A stretch of DNA of 64,000 bases from Roseitalea sp. (GCA_017642895.1 JAEPON010000002.1:248001-312000), one strand, 5' to 3'. Positions 1-8,425 are shown, numbered from the stretch's first letter. Numbers and translations: made by a program. The notes: generated from the letters alone by a model not told the origin.

Positions 1-2104
1 CCGATTCAACGACGAGCCCGACCGATGTGCGCAATCCCTTGCGGATCAGCGAATGGTGCACGGCGGCGGTCGCCAGAAGCGCGGGGATCGCGATCCGGTC
101 CGGACCGACCCGGCGGTCGGACAGGATGATGATGTTGTAGCCCCTGTGGACGACTTTTTCGGCGCGTTCGCACAGCCGTTCCAGAGCCGCCTTCATGCCC
201 TCGGCGCCATGGTCGGCGGGATAAGTCGTGTCCAGCGTCTTGGTGTCGAACAGATCCTCCGAATGGCCGATCGAGCGGACCTTTTCGAGGTCGACATTGG
301 TCAGGATCGGCTGGCGCACCTCGAGCCGCTTGCGCGCCGCATGGCCTTCGATGTCGAAAATGTTCGGGCGCGGGCCGATGAAGGAGACAAGACTCATCAC
401 CAGCTCTTCGCGGATCGGGTCGATCGGCGGGTTGGTGACCTGCGCGAAGTTCTGCTTGAAATAGGTGTAGAGCAGTTTCGACTTGTCGCTCATCGCCGAG
501 ATCGGCGTATCGGTGCCCATTGAGCCGATCGCTTCCTGGCCGGTCGTCGCCATCGGCGCCATCAGGATCTTGGTGTCTTCCTGCGTGTAGCCGAACGCCT
601 GCTGCTTATCGAGCAGCGTGACATCATCGCGCATCGGCCGCACCGGCACAGGATCGAGGTCTTCGAGGATGATCTGCGTGCTTTCCACCCAGCCGCGATA
701 GGGGTGCATGGACGCCATCTCGTGCTTGATCTCCTCGTCGGAGACGATCCGGCCCTTGTCCATGTCGATGAGCAGCATCTTGCCCGGCTGCAGCCGCCAT
801 TTGGTGACGACCTTCTCCTCGGGCACGGTGATCACGCCGGCTTCCGACGCCATGATCACCCGGTCATCGTCGGTGACGATGTAGCGCGCGGGGCGAAGCC
901 CGTTGCGGTCCAGTGTCGCGCCGATCTGCCGTCCGTCGGTGAAGGCCACCGCCGCCGGCCCGTCCCAGGGCTCCATCAGGCAGGCATGATATTCGTAGAA
1001 CGCCTTGCGCTCGTCGCTCATCAGCGTGTTGCCGGCCCAGGCCTCCGGGATCAGCATCATCACCGCATGGGCCATCGAATAGCCGCCCTGCACCAGAAAT
1101 TCGAGCGCATTGTCGAAGCACGCCGTATCGGACTGGCCCTCATAGGAGATCGGCCAAATCTTGGAGATTTCATCGCCGAACAGGGGCGAAGCGACGGACG
1201 CCTGCCGTGCCGCCATCCAGTTGACATTGCCGCGCAGCGTGTTGATCTCGCCATTGTGCGCGACCATCCGATAGGGGTGCGACAGCTTCCATGACGGGAA
1301 CGTGTTGGTCGAAAAGCGCTGGTGGACCAGCGCCACCGCGCTCTCGAAACGCGGATCGCGCAGATCGTCATAATAGGCGCCAAGCTGATAGGCCAGGAAC
1401 ATGCCCTTGTAGACGATCGTCCGCGCCGACAGCGAGACGATGTAGAACCCGTTGTCGCGGCCGTCGGTCTCGCCATAGACGCGGTTGGAAATCACCTTGC
1501 GCAAGATGAACAGCCGCCGCTCGAACGTGTCCTCGTCCAACCCCTTCGGGCGGGCAAAGAACACCTGCACATGGGCCGGTTCGCTTGCCGCGATGTCCGG
1601 GTCCTTTGAAAGCGATGCGTTGTCGACCGGCACGTCGCGCAGCGCGATCATCTCGACACCTTCGGCAGCGGCGGCTTCGCGGACAATGTCCACGCAATGG
1701 GCACGCAGTGCTTCGTCCTGCGGCACGAACACATGCGCCACCGCATAATCGCCCGCCTCGGGCAGGTTCGTGCCCTGTCCGGCCATCACCGTGCGGAAAA
1801 AGCCGTCGGGAATCTGCACCAGCATGCCCGCGCCATCGCCCATCAGCGGATCGGCGCCGACCGCGCCCCGATGGGTCAGGTTTTCCAGCATCGCCAGACC
1901 GTCGGCGACGATGGCATGCGACTTTTCGCCCTTCATGTGGGCAACGAAACCGACGCCGCACGCATCATGTTCATTGCGCGGATCGTAAAGGCCCTGCGCG
2001 ACGGGCAGGCCCACATGGGTCCGGGTCTTATCCGTCCGGCGGGTATCGATCTTGCAGGCCGGCCGGGACCGGTCAAAATCGCACGATGGCGTCATCTTCG
2101 TCAT
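1..2104 (-). CDS. gltB: Glutamate synthase (NADPH) large subunit, 5' part
   Basis: Makes glutamate from glutamine and 2-oxoglutarate with the small subunit GltD, in the cytoplasm. About 701 codons of the roughly 1,550 usual for the family are visible; the gene leaves the window at position 1. The start at 2104 is chosen because a GGAGG lies eight bases upstream. A propeptide of 48 residues precedes DACGVGF, so Cys49 becomes the N-terminal nucleophile of the class II glutamine amidotransferase domain once the propeptide is removed. The visible part covers this domain and the start of the central domain (AAVHHSLIRKGLR at the window edge). No frameshift was seen in the stretches translated by hand. 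Confidence 0.95.
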   Translation of the reverse strand, partial: MTKMTPSCDFDRSRPACKIDTRRTDKTRTHVGLPVAQGLYDPRNEHDACGVGFVAHMKGEKSHAIVADGLAMLENLTHRGAVGADPLMGDGAGMLVQIPDGFFRTVMAGQGTNLPEAGDYAVAHVFVPQDEALRAHCVDIVREAAAAEGVEMIALRDVPVDNASLSKDPDIAASEPAHVQVFFARPKGLDEDTFERRLFILRKVISNRVYGETDGRDNGFYIVSLSARTIVYKGMFLAYQLGAYYDDLRDPRFESAVALVHQRFSTNTFPSWKLSHPYRMVAHNGEINTLRGNVNWMAARQASVASPLFGDEISKIWPISYEGQSDTACFDNALEFLVQGGYSMAHAVMMLIPEAWAGNTLMSDERKAFYEYHACLMEPWDGPAAVAFTDGRQIGATLDRNGLRPARYIVTDDDRVIMASEAGVITVPEEKVVTKWRLQPGKMLLIDMDKGRIVSDEEIKHEMASMHPYRGWVESTQIILEDLDPVPVRPMRDDVTLLDKQQAFGYTQEDTKILMAPMATTGQEAIGSMGTDTPISAMSDKSKLLYTYFKQNFAQVTNPPIDPIREELVMSLVSFIGPRPNIFDIEGHAARKRLEVRQPILTNVDLEKVRSIGHSEDLFDTKTLDTTYPADHGAEGMKAALERLCERAEKVVHRGYNIIILSDRRVGPDRIAIPALLATAAVHHSLIRKGLRTSVGLVVES

Positions 2105-2460
2105 CTTTTTTCCCTCCGGTTCGCGTTTAGCGGCACAACCGCTATACGCGCATGTCTCTGTGGCAGATGGTGTCCGGTTCGGTCCGCCGAGAGCGGCGTC
2201 GGGCCTTTCCGTCACCGGATCAGGCCGGCAGCGCGATCAGCTCCATCGCCATTTCGGACAAGGCCCGGCATTCGTCCGGGCGCGTTTTCGGCCCGCGTCC
2301 GGCTGTTTTCCGGGATGCGAGCCATAATAGGACAGCATTGCTGCCCTAATTTATGACAGATTTCGCCGTATTTCACAAGGTGGCACGGCGACAATTGCGG
2401 CCGGGACCATTGTGCGCGATGAAACACCACACGTCATTTGCCCAAAGAACGGCCACCACC
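2105..2460. other. Intergenic region between gltB and threonine aldolase
   Basis: This 356-base gap separates two divergent genes and must hold both promoters. The aldolase reading frame stays open back to 2353, but the added residues are not family-like and no good ribosome-binding site supports the upstream starts. Short ORFs here look like chance frames. No clear hairpin, operator or promoter could be named. Confidence 0.5.
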
Positions 2461-3513
2461 ATGCATTTTGCCTCCGACAACTGGGCCGGCGCCCACCCGG
2501 CCATCGCCGACAATCTGGCGCGCCGCAATGGCGGCTTCGTTCAGGCCAATGGCGGCAGCGATTTCGACCGGGCGGTGGAACAAACGTTCCGCGACATCTT
2601 CGAGACCGACCTTTCGGTCCATTATGTCGCCACGGGCACGGCCGCCAACGCGCTGGCGCTTTCGGCCGTCGCCCGGCCCGGCGGCATCATCCTGTGTCAC
2701 AGCGAGGCGCACATCCGCGTCGATGAATGCGGCGCGCCGGAATTCTTCGGTGCCGGCACACGTCTTGAATCCATTGACGGCGAACTGGGGCGCTTCGATG
2801 CCACCGCGCTCGAGGCGGCCATTGGTCATGTCAAGGATGGCGGGCTCAATGCGGGACAGGTGCAGGCCGTGTCGGTGACCCAGTTGACCGAGGCCGGCAC
2901 CGCCTATGATCTGGATGCTATCGGTGCCATCGCCGATGTCACCCGCCATCATGGCCTGCCGCTGCACATGGACGGGGCCCGCTTTGCCAATGCGCTTGTC
3001 GCGCTCGGCTGCACGCCCGCCCAGATGAGCTGGAAGGCGGGCGTCGACATTTTGTCCTTCGGCGCCACCAAGAATGGCTGCTGGTGCGCCGATGCGGTTC
3101 TGGTCTTCAACCCCGACCATGGCCGCCAGATGGACTATCTGTGCAAGCGCTCGGGCCACATGGCCTCCAAGGCGCGGTTCGTCTCGGCGCAGTTCGAGGC
3201 CTATTTCGCCGACGGCCTCTGGCTGGAGATGGCCGCCCACGCCAACCGGATGGGCGCCCGGGTCGCCGGCATCGTAGGCGCGCGCAACCGGTTCCGGCTG
3301 GCCTGGCAGCCGCAGGGCAACGAAGTGTTCGCCATCGGTCCGCAAGAGGCCGTCGATGGGCTCGCCGCCAAGGGCGTGCAATTCAGCCCCTGGCAGCCGC
3401 CGCGCGCCGAGCGTCCTCTCGTCGGCGCAGGCGAAGCAATGATCCGCCTCGTCGCATCCTTTGCCAGCACGGATGCAGACCTTGAGGCGCTGGAAAGCGC
3501 GCTCGCCGGCTGA
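2461..3513 (+). CDS. Low-specificity L-threonine aldolase
   Basis: A PLP-dependent fold-type I enzyme that splits L-threonine or allo-threonine into glycine and acetaldehyde. The start at 2461 is chosen because the family begins almost directly with the FASDN motif; starts at 2419 and 2353 are open but add unfamiliar residues. The protein is 350 residues long. HMDGARFANAL holds the Asp that contacts the PLP ring nitrogen, and SFGATKNG carries the Schiff-base lysine at residue 204. The gene stands alone, divergent from gltB. Substrate preference cannot be told from the sequence. Confidence 0.88.
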   Translation: MHFASDNWAGAHPAIADNLARRNGGFVQANGGSDFDRAVEQTFRDIFETDLSVHYVATGTAANALALSAVARPGGIILCHSEAHIRVDECGAPEFFGAGTRLESIDGELGRFDATALEAAIGHVKDGGLNAGQVQAVSVTQLTEAGTAYDLDAIGAIADVTRHHGLPLHMDGARFANALVALGCTPAQMSWKAGVDILSFGATKNGCWCADAVLVFNPDHGRQMDYLCKRSGHMASKARFVSAQFEAYFADGLWLEMAAHANRMGARVAGIVGARNRFRLAWQPQGNEVFAIGPQEAVDGLAAKGVQFSPWQPPRAERPLVGAGEAMIRLVASFASTDADLEALESALAG

Positions 3514-3604
3514 CGGCGCCGCTCACGGACGCCTCACAGCGAAGTGACGCTGGATAACAGCCCGTTGATTTCCCATTGATCGGCGCTTCTGTGAGCGTCG
3601 GGCC

Positions 3605-3623
3605 GTCCGGCGCTGTGCCGGAC
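3605..3623 (+). promoter_or_regulatory. Perfect short hairpin in the bufA leader
   Basis: Two perfect 7-base arms (GTCCGGC and GCCGGAC) enclose a 5-base loop, 13 bases before the AAGGGAG ribosome-binding site of the DUF2282 gene. It would form in RNA, but there is no T-run, so it is not a normal terminator. It may stabilise the abundant precursor mRNA; that is inference. Confidence 0.4.
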
Positions 3624-3648
3624 ATCTGGTTCCTCAAGGGAGATATCC

Positions 3649-3957
3649 ATGTCCAAAGCCACCAAGACCGTTCTTTCGGGTGCCGTTCTCGCCGGTGCCG
3701 TCGCTGCCGCCGTCGCCGGCGTCAACCTGGCCGGTGTTTCCGACGCCCATGCCGCCAACGAGAAGTGCTACGGCGTTTCGCTGGCCGGCGAGAACGATTG
3801 CGCCGCCGGCCCCGGCACCACCTGTCAGGGCACGTCAACCATCGACTATCAGGGCAATGCCTGGACCTTCGTTCCGGAAGGCACCTGCACCGCCATGGAA
3901 CTGCCGGGCGACCGCATGGGCTCGCTGGAAGCGCTCGATCGCGACCTGCCGGCATAA
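3649..3957 (+). CDS. bufA: Bufferin precursor peptide (DUF2282 family)
   Basis: A 102-residue secreted precursor of a ribosomally made, modified peptide. Residues 1-35 are a signal peptide ending in DAHA. The mature part begins ANEKCYGVS and has four cysteines, at 40, 51, 59 and 80, in the DUF2282 pattern KCYGV, NDC, TTCQG and PEGTC. In characterised bufferins (Caulobacter) a DUF692 iron enzyme changes the two central cysteines to thiooxazoles, and the exported product binds copper. The SD is AAGGGAG. It is the first gene of a four-gene operon with its DUF692 and DUF2063 partners and a DoxX gene. Family assignment is firm; metal and modification are inferred from relatives. Confidence 0.88.
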   Translation: MSKATKTVLSGAVLAGAVAAAVAGVNLAGVSDAHAANEKCYGVSLAGENDCAAGPGTTCQGTSTIDYQGNAWTFVPEGTCTAMELPGDRMGSLEALDRDLPA

Positions 3958-3998
3958 GCCGCGCCCGACCAGACTGCCGCGGACCGGAGAGCGAGTTC

Positions 3999-4958
3999 AT
4001 GACCAGTTTCCTCACCCCAGTGGGCTCGGCTCCGGCAGCGGGAAAGACCGCTTCGCCGGGCCGGTTCGCGGCTGCCACATCCATCCTCGAAGACGCTGTG
4101 CCGGCTGGCGCAGGTGTCGGCTTCAAGCCGGACCATCTGTCGGCGATCCTCGACGATCCCGGCTCGGTCGGCTTTCTGGAAGTCCACGCGGAAAACTATA
4201 TGGGCGACGGCGGCCCGCCGCACCGCACGCTCGAACGGGTCCGCCTCGATTTTCCGCTGTCCCTTCACGGCGTGTGCATGTCGATCGGCGGACCAAAGCC
4301 GCTCGATGAGGACCATCTGGCCCGCTTTGCGGCGCTGTGCGAGCGCTACGAACCCGGCCTGATCTCCGAACATCTGGCTTGGTCCACCCATGAGGACATG
4401 TTCCTCAACGATCTCCTGCCGCTGCCCTACGCCGCCGAAACGCTCGACCATGTGTGCGACCATGTCGACCGCATGCAGGAGGTCACCGGCCGGCGCATGC
4501 TGCTCGAAAACCCGGCCACCTATGTTCTATTCGACAATTCGACGATGAGCGAGACCGATTTTCTGGCGGCCATCGTCGCGCGCACAGGCTGCGGCCTTTT
4601 GCTCGACATCAACAATGTGTTCGTCTCGGCCACCAATCACGGCTATTCGGCACGCGACTATCTCAAGGCGTTCCCGCTCGCCCATGTCGGAGAGATCCAT
4701 CTGGCCGGCCATACCGAGCAGGAGGATGACGAGGGTGCGCTGCTTCTGATCGACAGCCACAACCGCCCGGTCGCCGATCCGGTCTGGACGCTCTATGACG
4801 AGGTGATCGCCCGCACGGGACCGATCCCGACGCTGGTCGAATGGGATTCCGATCTGCCCGATTGGCCGGTGCTGCGCGCCGAGGCCGAGAGCGCCAACGC
4901 CATTTTGCGCCGCCATGCTCCGTCGGCACCGAAGGTGCGTCATGCCACCCCTGCCTGA
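3999..4958 (+). CDS. bufB: DUF692 multinuclear iron oxidative enzyme, bufferin maturase
   Basis: A TIM-barrel enzyme of the MbnB/DUF692 family (MNIO), 319 residues, expected to oxidise cysteines of the upstream precursor to sulfur-containing heterocycles in the cytoplasm before export. Family blocks are intact: [52 protein letters not shown] and EIHLAGH, which supply the His, Asp and Glu iron ligands. The start at 3999 has GGAGAG nearby; the frame is open further upstream, but that part lies under bufA. The gene begins 41 bases after bufA and overlaps the next gene by 17 bases, so the two are probably translationally coupled. Confidence 0.9.
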   Translation: MTSFLTPVGSAPAAGKTASPGRFAAATSILEDAVPAGAGVGFKPDHLSAILDDPGSVGFLEVHAENYMGDGGPPHRTLERVRLDFPLSLHGVCMSIGGPKPLDEDHLARFAALCERYEPGLISEHLAWSTHEDMFLNDLLPLPYAAETLDHVCDHVDRMQEVTGRRMLLENPATYVLFDNSTMSETDFLAAIVARTGCGLLLDINNVFVSATNHGYSARDYLKAFPLAHVGEIHLAGHTEQEDDEGALLLIDSHNRPVADPVWTLYDEVIARTGPIPTLVEWDSDLPDWPVLRAEAESANAILRRHAPSAPKVRHATPA

Positions 4959-5736
4959 CCCCGCACCGATCGACACGGACGCCTTTTCGGCCGGCCTGCT
5001 CGACCCGGAGCGCGCCGCCCCGCCCCATGTCACCGGCCCCAACGGCAAGGGCGCCGTCAAGCGCTACAATGTCTATCGCAACAATGTCACCGTCAGCCTG
5101 ATCGATGCGCTGGCCGACATTTTTCCCGCCGTTTTGAAGCTGACTGGCGAGAATTTCTTCCGCGCCATGGCGCGCGAACATGTCCGGGCCCATCCGCCCA
5201 GATCGCCGCTTCTGTTCCGCTATGGCCGGGATTTCGCCGACTTCATCGCCGCGTTCGAGCCGGCGCGGCCCCTGCCCTATCTGGCCGATGTCGCGCGCGC
5301 CGAACGCGCCTGGCTGACCGCCTATCACGCAGCCGACGCCGCTCCGCTCGACCCGGCGGAGCTTGCGGCGATCCCCGCCGATCAGATCGCCGGCGCGCGC
5401 TTTGCCGCCCATCCGGCCTTCGCCGTCATCACATCGCCCTTTCCGGTCTTCCGCATCTTTTCGATGAACCGCGATCTGATGGATCTTGCGCCCGTCAAAA
5501 TGGACCAGGCCGAGGCCATCCTGGTCACCCGGCCGGCGGACATCGTGACGGTTAGCCACCTGACACCGGCCGGCGCCCGGTTCGCCGATGCGCTCGCCCA
5601 AGGCTTGACGCTTGGCGAAGCCGCCGGCCTTGCGCTTGAAACCGATCCGGCATTCGATCTGAACGGGGCGCTCACGGCGCTCCTGTCGGCTGGCGCGTTC
5701 GCCGCCGTCGCCGCATCCGATGATGGAGGGGACTGA
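4942..5736 (+). CDS. bufC: DUF2063 partner protein of the DUF692 enzyme
   Basis: This 264-residue protein carries the DUF2063 domain near its N-terminus ([22 protein letters not shown] and the following [14 protein letters not shown] block), the standard partner of DUF692 enzymes. In related systems the partner recognises the leader of the precursor and hands it to the oxidase. The start at 4942 (MPPLPDP) is preferred over one 27 bases upstream because GAAGG lies just before it. It overlaps the oxidase gene by 17 bases and its stop overlaps the next ATG (TGATG). The C-terminal half is the usual less conserved DUF2063 C-domain. Confidence 0.88.
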   Translation: MPPLPDPAPIDTDAFSAGLLDPERAAPPHVTGPNGKGAVKRYNVYRNNVTVSLIDALADIFPAVLKLTGENFFRAMAREHVRAHPPRSPLLFRYGRDFADFIAAFEPARPLPYLADVARAERAWLTAYHAADAAPLDPAELAAIPADQIAGARFAAHPAFAVITSPFPVFRIFSMNRDLMDLAPVKMDQAEAILVTRPADIVTVSHLTPAGARFADALAQGLTLGEAAGLALETDPAFDLNGALTALLSAGAFAAVAASDDGGD

Positions 5737-6350
5737 TGACCGATTTTGCCAATGAGGATGCCCGCGCGCCCACGCCATCGACCCGAGGCGGCCTGATCGG
5801 CATGATCGCGCGGCTGCACCACACCGTCTTTTCGGCCATCGAACGCGCAACGGAGGGCTGGTTCACCGGCCTTGCCGCCCGCTTTGCCTTTGCCAGCGTG
5901 CTTTTGCTCTACTACCTCAATTCGGGCTGGCAGAAACTCGGCGACGGCATCTTCGGCTTTCTCAGCCCGTCGCTCGGCGCCTATGCATCGATCCTGCCGC
6001 CGGTGATGGAGCAGTACGGCTTCGATGTGGCCGCCATTCCGTTCTTTCCCTGGCATGTGATCGTGTTGCTGGGCACCTGGGCGGAACTGCTGCTGCCGGT
6101 CATGATCGTCATCGGCCTGTTCAGCCGTATCGCCGCGCTCGGCATGGTCGTCTTCGTGATCGTCCAGAGCTATGTGGACATCAACTTCCACGGTCTTGAG
6201 GGCCAGTTCATCGGGTCCATGTTCGACCGTCTGCCCGATGCGGTGATCTTCGACCAGCGCCTGATGTGGGTGTTCATCCTGGCTCTGATCGTCGTCAATG
6301 GACCGGGCAAACTGTCGCTCGACCATCTTCTGGCAAAACGCTTCCGCTGA
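5736..6350 (+). CDS. bufD: DoxX family membrane protein of the bufferin operon
   Basis: A 204-residue inner-membrane protein with about four hydrophobic segments: FAFASVLLLYYLNSGWQKL, the FPWHVIVLLGTWAELLLPVMIVIGLF region, ALGMVVFVIVQSYV and LMWVFILALIVVNGPG. It fits the DoxX/SURF4 family. It starts inside the stop of bufC (TGATG) behind GGAGGG and closes the operon. DoxX genes are often the fourth gene of bufferin clusters; their role is not settled, possibly redox or export support. No transcription terminator on the plus strand is evident after it apart from the hairpin at 6368-6393, which has its T-run on the other strand. Confidence 0.82.
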   Translation: MTDFANEDARAPTPSTRGGLIGMIARLHHTVFSAIERATEGWFTGLAARFAFASVLLLYYLNSGWQKLGDGIFGFLSPSLGAYASILPPVMEQYGFDVAAIPFFPWHVIVLLGTWAELLLPVMIVIGLFSRIAALGMVVFVIVQSYVDINFHGLEGQFIGSMFDRLPDAVIFDQRLMWVFILALIVVNGPGKLSLDHLLAKRFR

Positions 6351-6363
6351 TTTCAGAGATGAC

Positions 6364-6393
6364 AAAACCGCCGGCGAGGGAGGACGCCGGCGG
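6364..6393 (-). terminator. Intrinsic terminator after hsp20
   Basis: Perfect 9-bp arms (6368-6376 and 6385-6393) around an 8-base loop. Read on the minus strand the stem is followed by TTTTG, so it should end the hsp20 transcript about 70 bases past its stop. It may also stall plus-strand transcription leaving the bufferin operon. Confidence 0.7.
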
Positions 6394-6462
6394 CCAGGCG
6401 AACCGTGCGGACGGGGTGCGAGTCCCGCGCCGCAGGTCCGATGGGAGCTTTGTTGAAAGGCC

Positions 6463-6930
6463 TCAGTTCTGGGCTTTGGCCTCGATCTGCCGGGCCGAAC
6501 CATTGCCCTTGGCGATCTCGATCTTGCGCGGCTTCATGGAGTCGGGGATTTCGCGCTCCAGATCGATGTGCAGAAGGCCGTTTTCGAGTTCAGCACCCTT
6601 CACTTCCACATAGTCGGCAAGCTGGAAGCGGCGCTCGAAGGCGCGCGAGGCAATGCCGCGATGCAGCACTTCACGGCCGTCATCCTTGGCGTCCTCGGCC
6701 TTGGCGCCGGCCACCTTCAGCACATTGGCCTTGGCTTCGATGGTCAGGTCATCCTCGGCAAAGCCGGCCACCGCCATGGTGATGCGGTAGGCGTTATCGC
6801 CGGTCCGCTCGATATTGTAGGGCGGATAGGTCTGGCCGCTCTCGGGCTGGCCGAGCGAATCGAGCATCGTGAACAGCCGGTCGAAACCGACGGTGGAACG
6901 GTAAAGGGGAGAAAAATCGACGTGTCGCAT
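6463..6930 (-). CDS. Small heat-shock protein Hsp20 (IbpA type)
   Basis: A cytoplasmic ATP-independent chaperone that holds unfolded proteins. The 155 residues show the usual layout: N-terminus MRHVDFSPLYRSTVGFDRLF, an alpha-crystallin domain from about residue 38 (YPPYNIERTGDNAYRI) to LLHIDLEREIP, and a charged tail. The conserved AFERRFQL segment is present; the tail lacks a clear IXI motif. The start at 6930 is set by GGAGGA nine bases upstream. The gene has its own RpoH-like promoter and a ROSE thermometer leader, so control is both transcriptional and translational. Confidence 0.93.
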   Translation of the reverse strand: MRHVDFSPLYRSTVGFDRLFTMLDSLGQPESGQTYPPYNIERTGDNAYRITMAVAGFAEDDLTIEAKANVLKVAGAKAEDAKDDGREVLHRGIASRAFERRFQLADYVEVKGAELENGLLHIDLEREIPDSMKPRKIEIAKGNGSARQIEAKAQN

Positions 6931-7030
6931 GGGTTCTGTCCTCCAGTGAGCAACATTGAACAAAATGCGGCCGCAAACACCCGGATCGGCGTGTCTGGCT
7001 GATGGCCGGCAGGCCCGTCTGGCGCCTGCT
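6931..7030 (-). promoter_or_regulatory. ROSE-type RNA thermometer in the hsp20 leader
   Basis: The predicted leader is about 100 nt, the normal size of a ROSE element. Its last hairpin pairs UGUUGCUC with GAGGACA across an ACUG loop, leaving one G bulged opposite the SD. This UUGCU/AGGA pairing with a bulged G is the hallmark of ROSE elements in rhizobia. At low temperature the SD (GGAGGA) is hidden; heat should melt the weak U-G and bulged part. Upstream GC-rich segments can form the supporting hairpins. Confidence 0.75.
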
Positions 7031-7036
7031 CCCAAG

Positions 7037-7065
7037 ATATGGTGAGCGCGATTTTCCGCTTCAAG
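7037..7065 (-). promoter_or_regulatory. RpoH (sigma-32) type promoter of hsp20
   Basis: Read on the minus strand, CTTGAA (7060-7065) and CCATAT (7037-7042) are 17 bp apart. This fits the alphaproteobacterial heat-shock promoter consensus and puts the transcript start near 7030, exactly where a ROSE-length leader would begin. Confidence 0.72.
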
Positions 7066-7136
7066 GGCTTTGGCTTGAGACCCGGTTTGCCGCCGTACCC
7101 GCATCAATGCCGGCACCGCAAGACACCGCTGTCTGC

Positions 7137-7184
7137 ATTCGCTTTTAGCGAATTTTTCTTGCAATTTCATTCGCTATAAGCGAC
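7137..7184. promoter_or_regulatory. Two operator palindromes of the RelE/Xre module
   Basis: ATTCGCT-TTT-AGCGAAT (7137-7153, perfect 7-bp arms) and ATTCGCT-ATA-AGCGA (7169-7183) repeat the same site with centres 32 bp apart, three helical turns. They lie just before the toxin start and are likely bound by the Xre-type antitoxin, alone or with the toxin, for autorepression. Confidence 0.7.
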
Positions 7185-7194
7185 ATTTTCCGTG

Positions 7195-7437
7195 ATGAAG
7201 AAGGTCGCCTACAGCAAGGCCGCCACCAAGTTCCTGACCCGGATACAGCCGGCCCAGGCCCGGCGCATCCGGAACAAGATCATGGCTTATGCCGCCGGCG
7301 AGCCCGTCGATGTCAAGCGGCTGGCCGGCTCGGAGTTCCTGCGTATCCGTGTCGGCGACTACCGCGTCATCATCGATGATGACGGCACGGTCATCCTTGT
7401 TCTGAAAGTCGGAGCGCGCGGCGATGTCTACAAATGA
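7195..7437 (+). CDS. RelE/ParE family toxin
   Basis: An 80-residue basic protein of the RelE/ParE superfamily, with the typical KAATKFLTRIQPAQARRIRNKI helix pair and the sheet FLRIRVGDYRVIIDDDGTVILVLKVGARGDVYK ending the protein. RelE relatives cut ribosome-bound mRNA; ParE relatives hit gyrase. The GDYR and RGDVYK blocks favour the RelE branch, but the target cannot be fixed. ATG at 7195 directly follows an in-frame GTG at 7192, which is also possible. No good SD is visible, a common feature that keeps toxin low. The toxin is encoded before the antitoxin. Confidence 0.82.
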   Translation: MKKVAYSKAATKFLTRIQPAQARRIRNKIMAYAAGEPVDVKRLAGSEFLRIRVGDYRVIIDDDGTVILVLKVGARGDVYK

Positions 7438-7447
7438 GGAAGATGTC

Positions 7448-7813
7448 ATGACCAAGATCCAGCGTATCGAACTGGCCGGCACGCCCTATGTCCTGCTGCC
7501 CGAAGACGCCTATGAGGAACTCAGAGACATGGCCGAGGCCCGAGCCGTCCGGTCATCCATCGCCAACGGAGAAGAGACCTATCCCGATACGGTGGTTTCG
7601 GCGCTCCTTGACGGCGAGAACCCCGTGCGTGTGTTCCGGCAATGGCGCGGCCTGAAGGCAGTTGATCTGGCCCGCGCGGCAGGCCTTGCGCCGACCTACC
7701 TTTCGGAGATCGAAACCGGCCGCAAGACAGGTTCGGCGAGAGCGCTCAAGGCGATCGCAGCCGAACTGGACGTCGATATGGCGCTGCTCGTTTCCCCGAC
7801 CGACGACGGCTGA
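7448..7813 (+). CDS. Xre-family antitoxin
   Basis: A 121-residue protein with a helix-turn-helix near the C-terminus (VDLARAAGLAPTYLSEIETGRKTGS), and an N-terminal segment with a Phd-like PYVLLPEDAYEEL motif likely to wrap the toxin. The start at 7448 has GAGGAAG close upstream and lies 10 bases after the toxin stop; an upstream in-frame start at 7424 would overlap the toxin. It should neutralise the RelE-type toxin and repress the pair through the two palindromes at 7137-7184. Confidence 0.82.
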   Translation: MTKIQRIELAGTPYVLLPEDAYEELRDMAEARAVRSSIANGEETYPDTVVSALLDGENPVRVFRQWRGLKAVDLARAAGLAPTYLSEIETGRKTGSARALKAIAAELDVDMALLVSPTDDG

Positions 7814-7996
7814 ACCACAAAGCCCCGCTTCCACCCTCTCCCCAAGGTTAACCGAACATGAACGACAGATGAACGGGCGCTTCCGCGTGCGTTCAGGCGT
7901 CGCCGCGCATGGTGGGCGCAAGTTGTACCGGGAGACACAACGAAGAAAAGCACAACAATGCCCATCATGGTCCAAACCAGAAAGGAGACCGGCATC

Positions 7997-8425
7997 ATGA
8001 AAGCCCCCCTTCTTGCCGCCGGCATCATGGCGGCCACCGCGCTCGGCGCCGCCGCCCCCGCCCAGGCAATGCCGATGCAAGCCATGCCGATGAAGGCGCC
8101 GCTGGCCACGACCGCGCAGGCCGACATCCACACGATCGGCCACCGCCGCCACTATGGCCAGCGCCACGCCATGCCGCGCCGCGCCGTCATCCGCAGCCTT
8201 TACCGGCGCGGCTATCGCGACGTGCACCGCGTCCATTTCCGCAACGGCTACTGGCGCGCCCGCGCGCTCGGCCGCCGCGGCGTGGTCGCCCTGAAGATCG
8301 ATCCGCGCAGCGGACACATCGTCCGCCGCCGGCTGCTTCAGCCCGTCTATCACGCGCCGCGCCATCGCCAGCCCTTCCATCACCAGAGCCGCGGCGGCGT
8401 CACCTTCTCCTTCGGGTTCAACTGA
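7997..8425 (+). CDS. Secreted basic Met/His-rich protein
   Basis: A 142-residue protein with a signal peptide cleaved near AAPAQA, followed by MPMQAMPMKAP and a histidine- and arginine-rich body with aromatic repeats (RRGYRDVHRVHFRNGYWRA) and a segment VVALKIDPRSGHIVRR like the strand of a PepSY-type fold. GGAG lies ten bases before the ATG. A terminator follows. The family is a common rhizobial periplasmic protein of unknown role. The Met and His clusters could bind metals, but nothing proves it. Confidence 0.72.
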   Translation: MKAPLLAAGIMAATALGAAAPAQAMPMQAMPMKAPLATTAQADIHTIGHRRHYGQRHAMPRRAVIRSLYRRGYRDVHRVHFRNGYWRARALGRRGVVALKIDPRSGHIVRRRLLQPVYHAPRHRQPFHHQSRGGVTFSFGFN

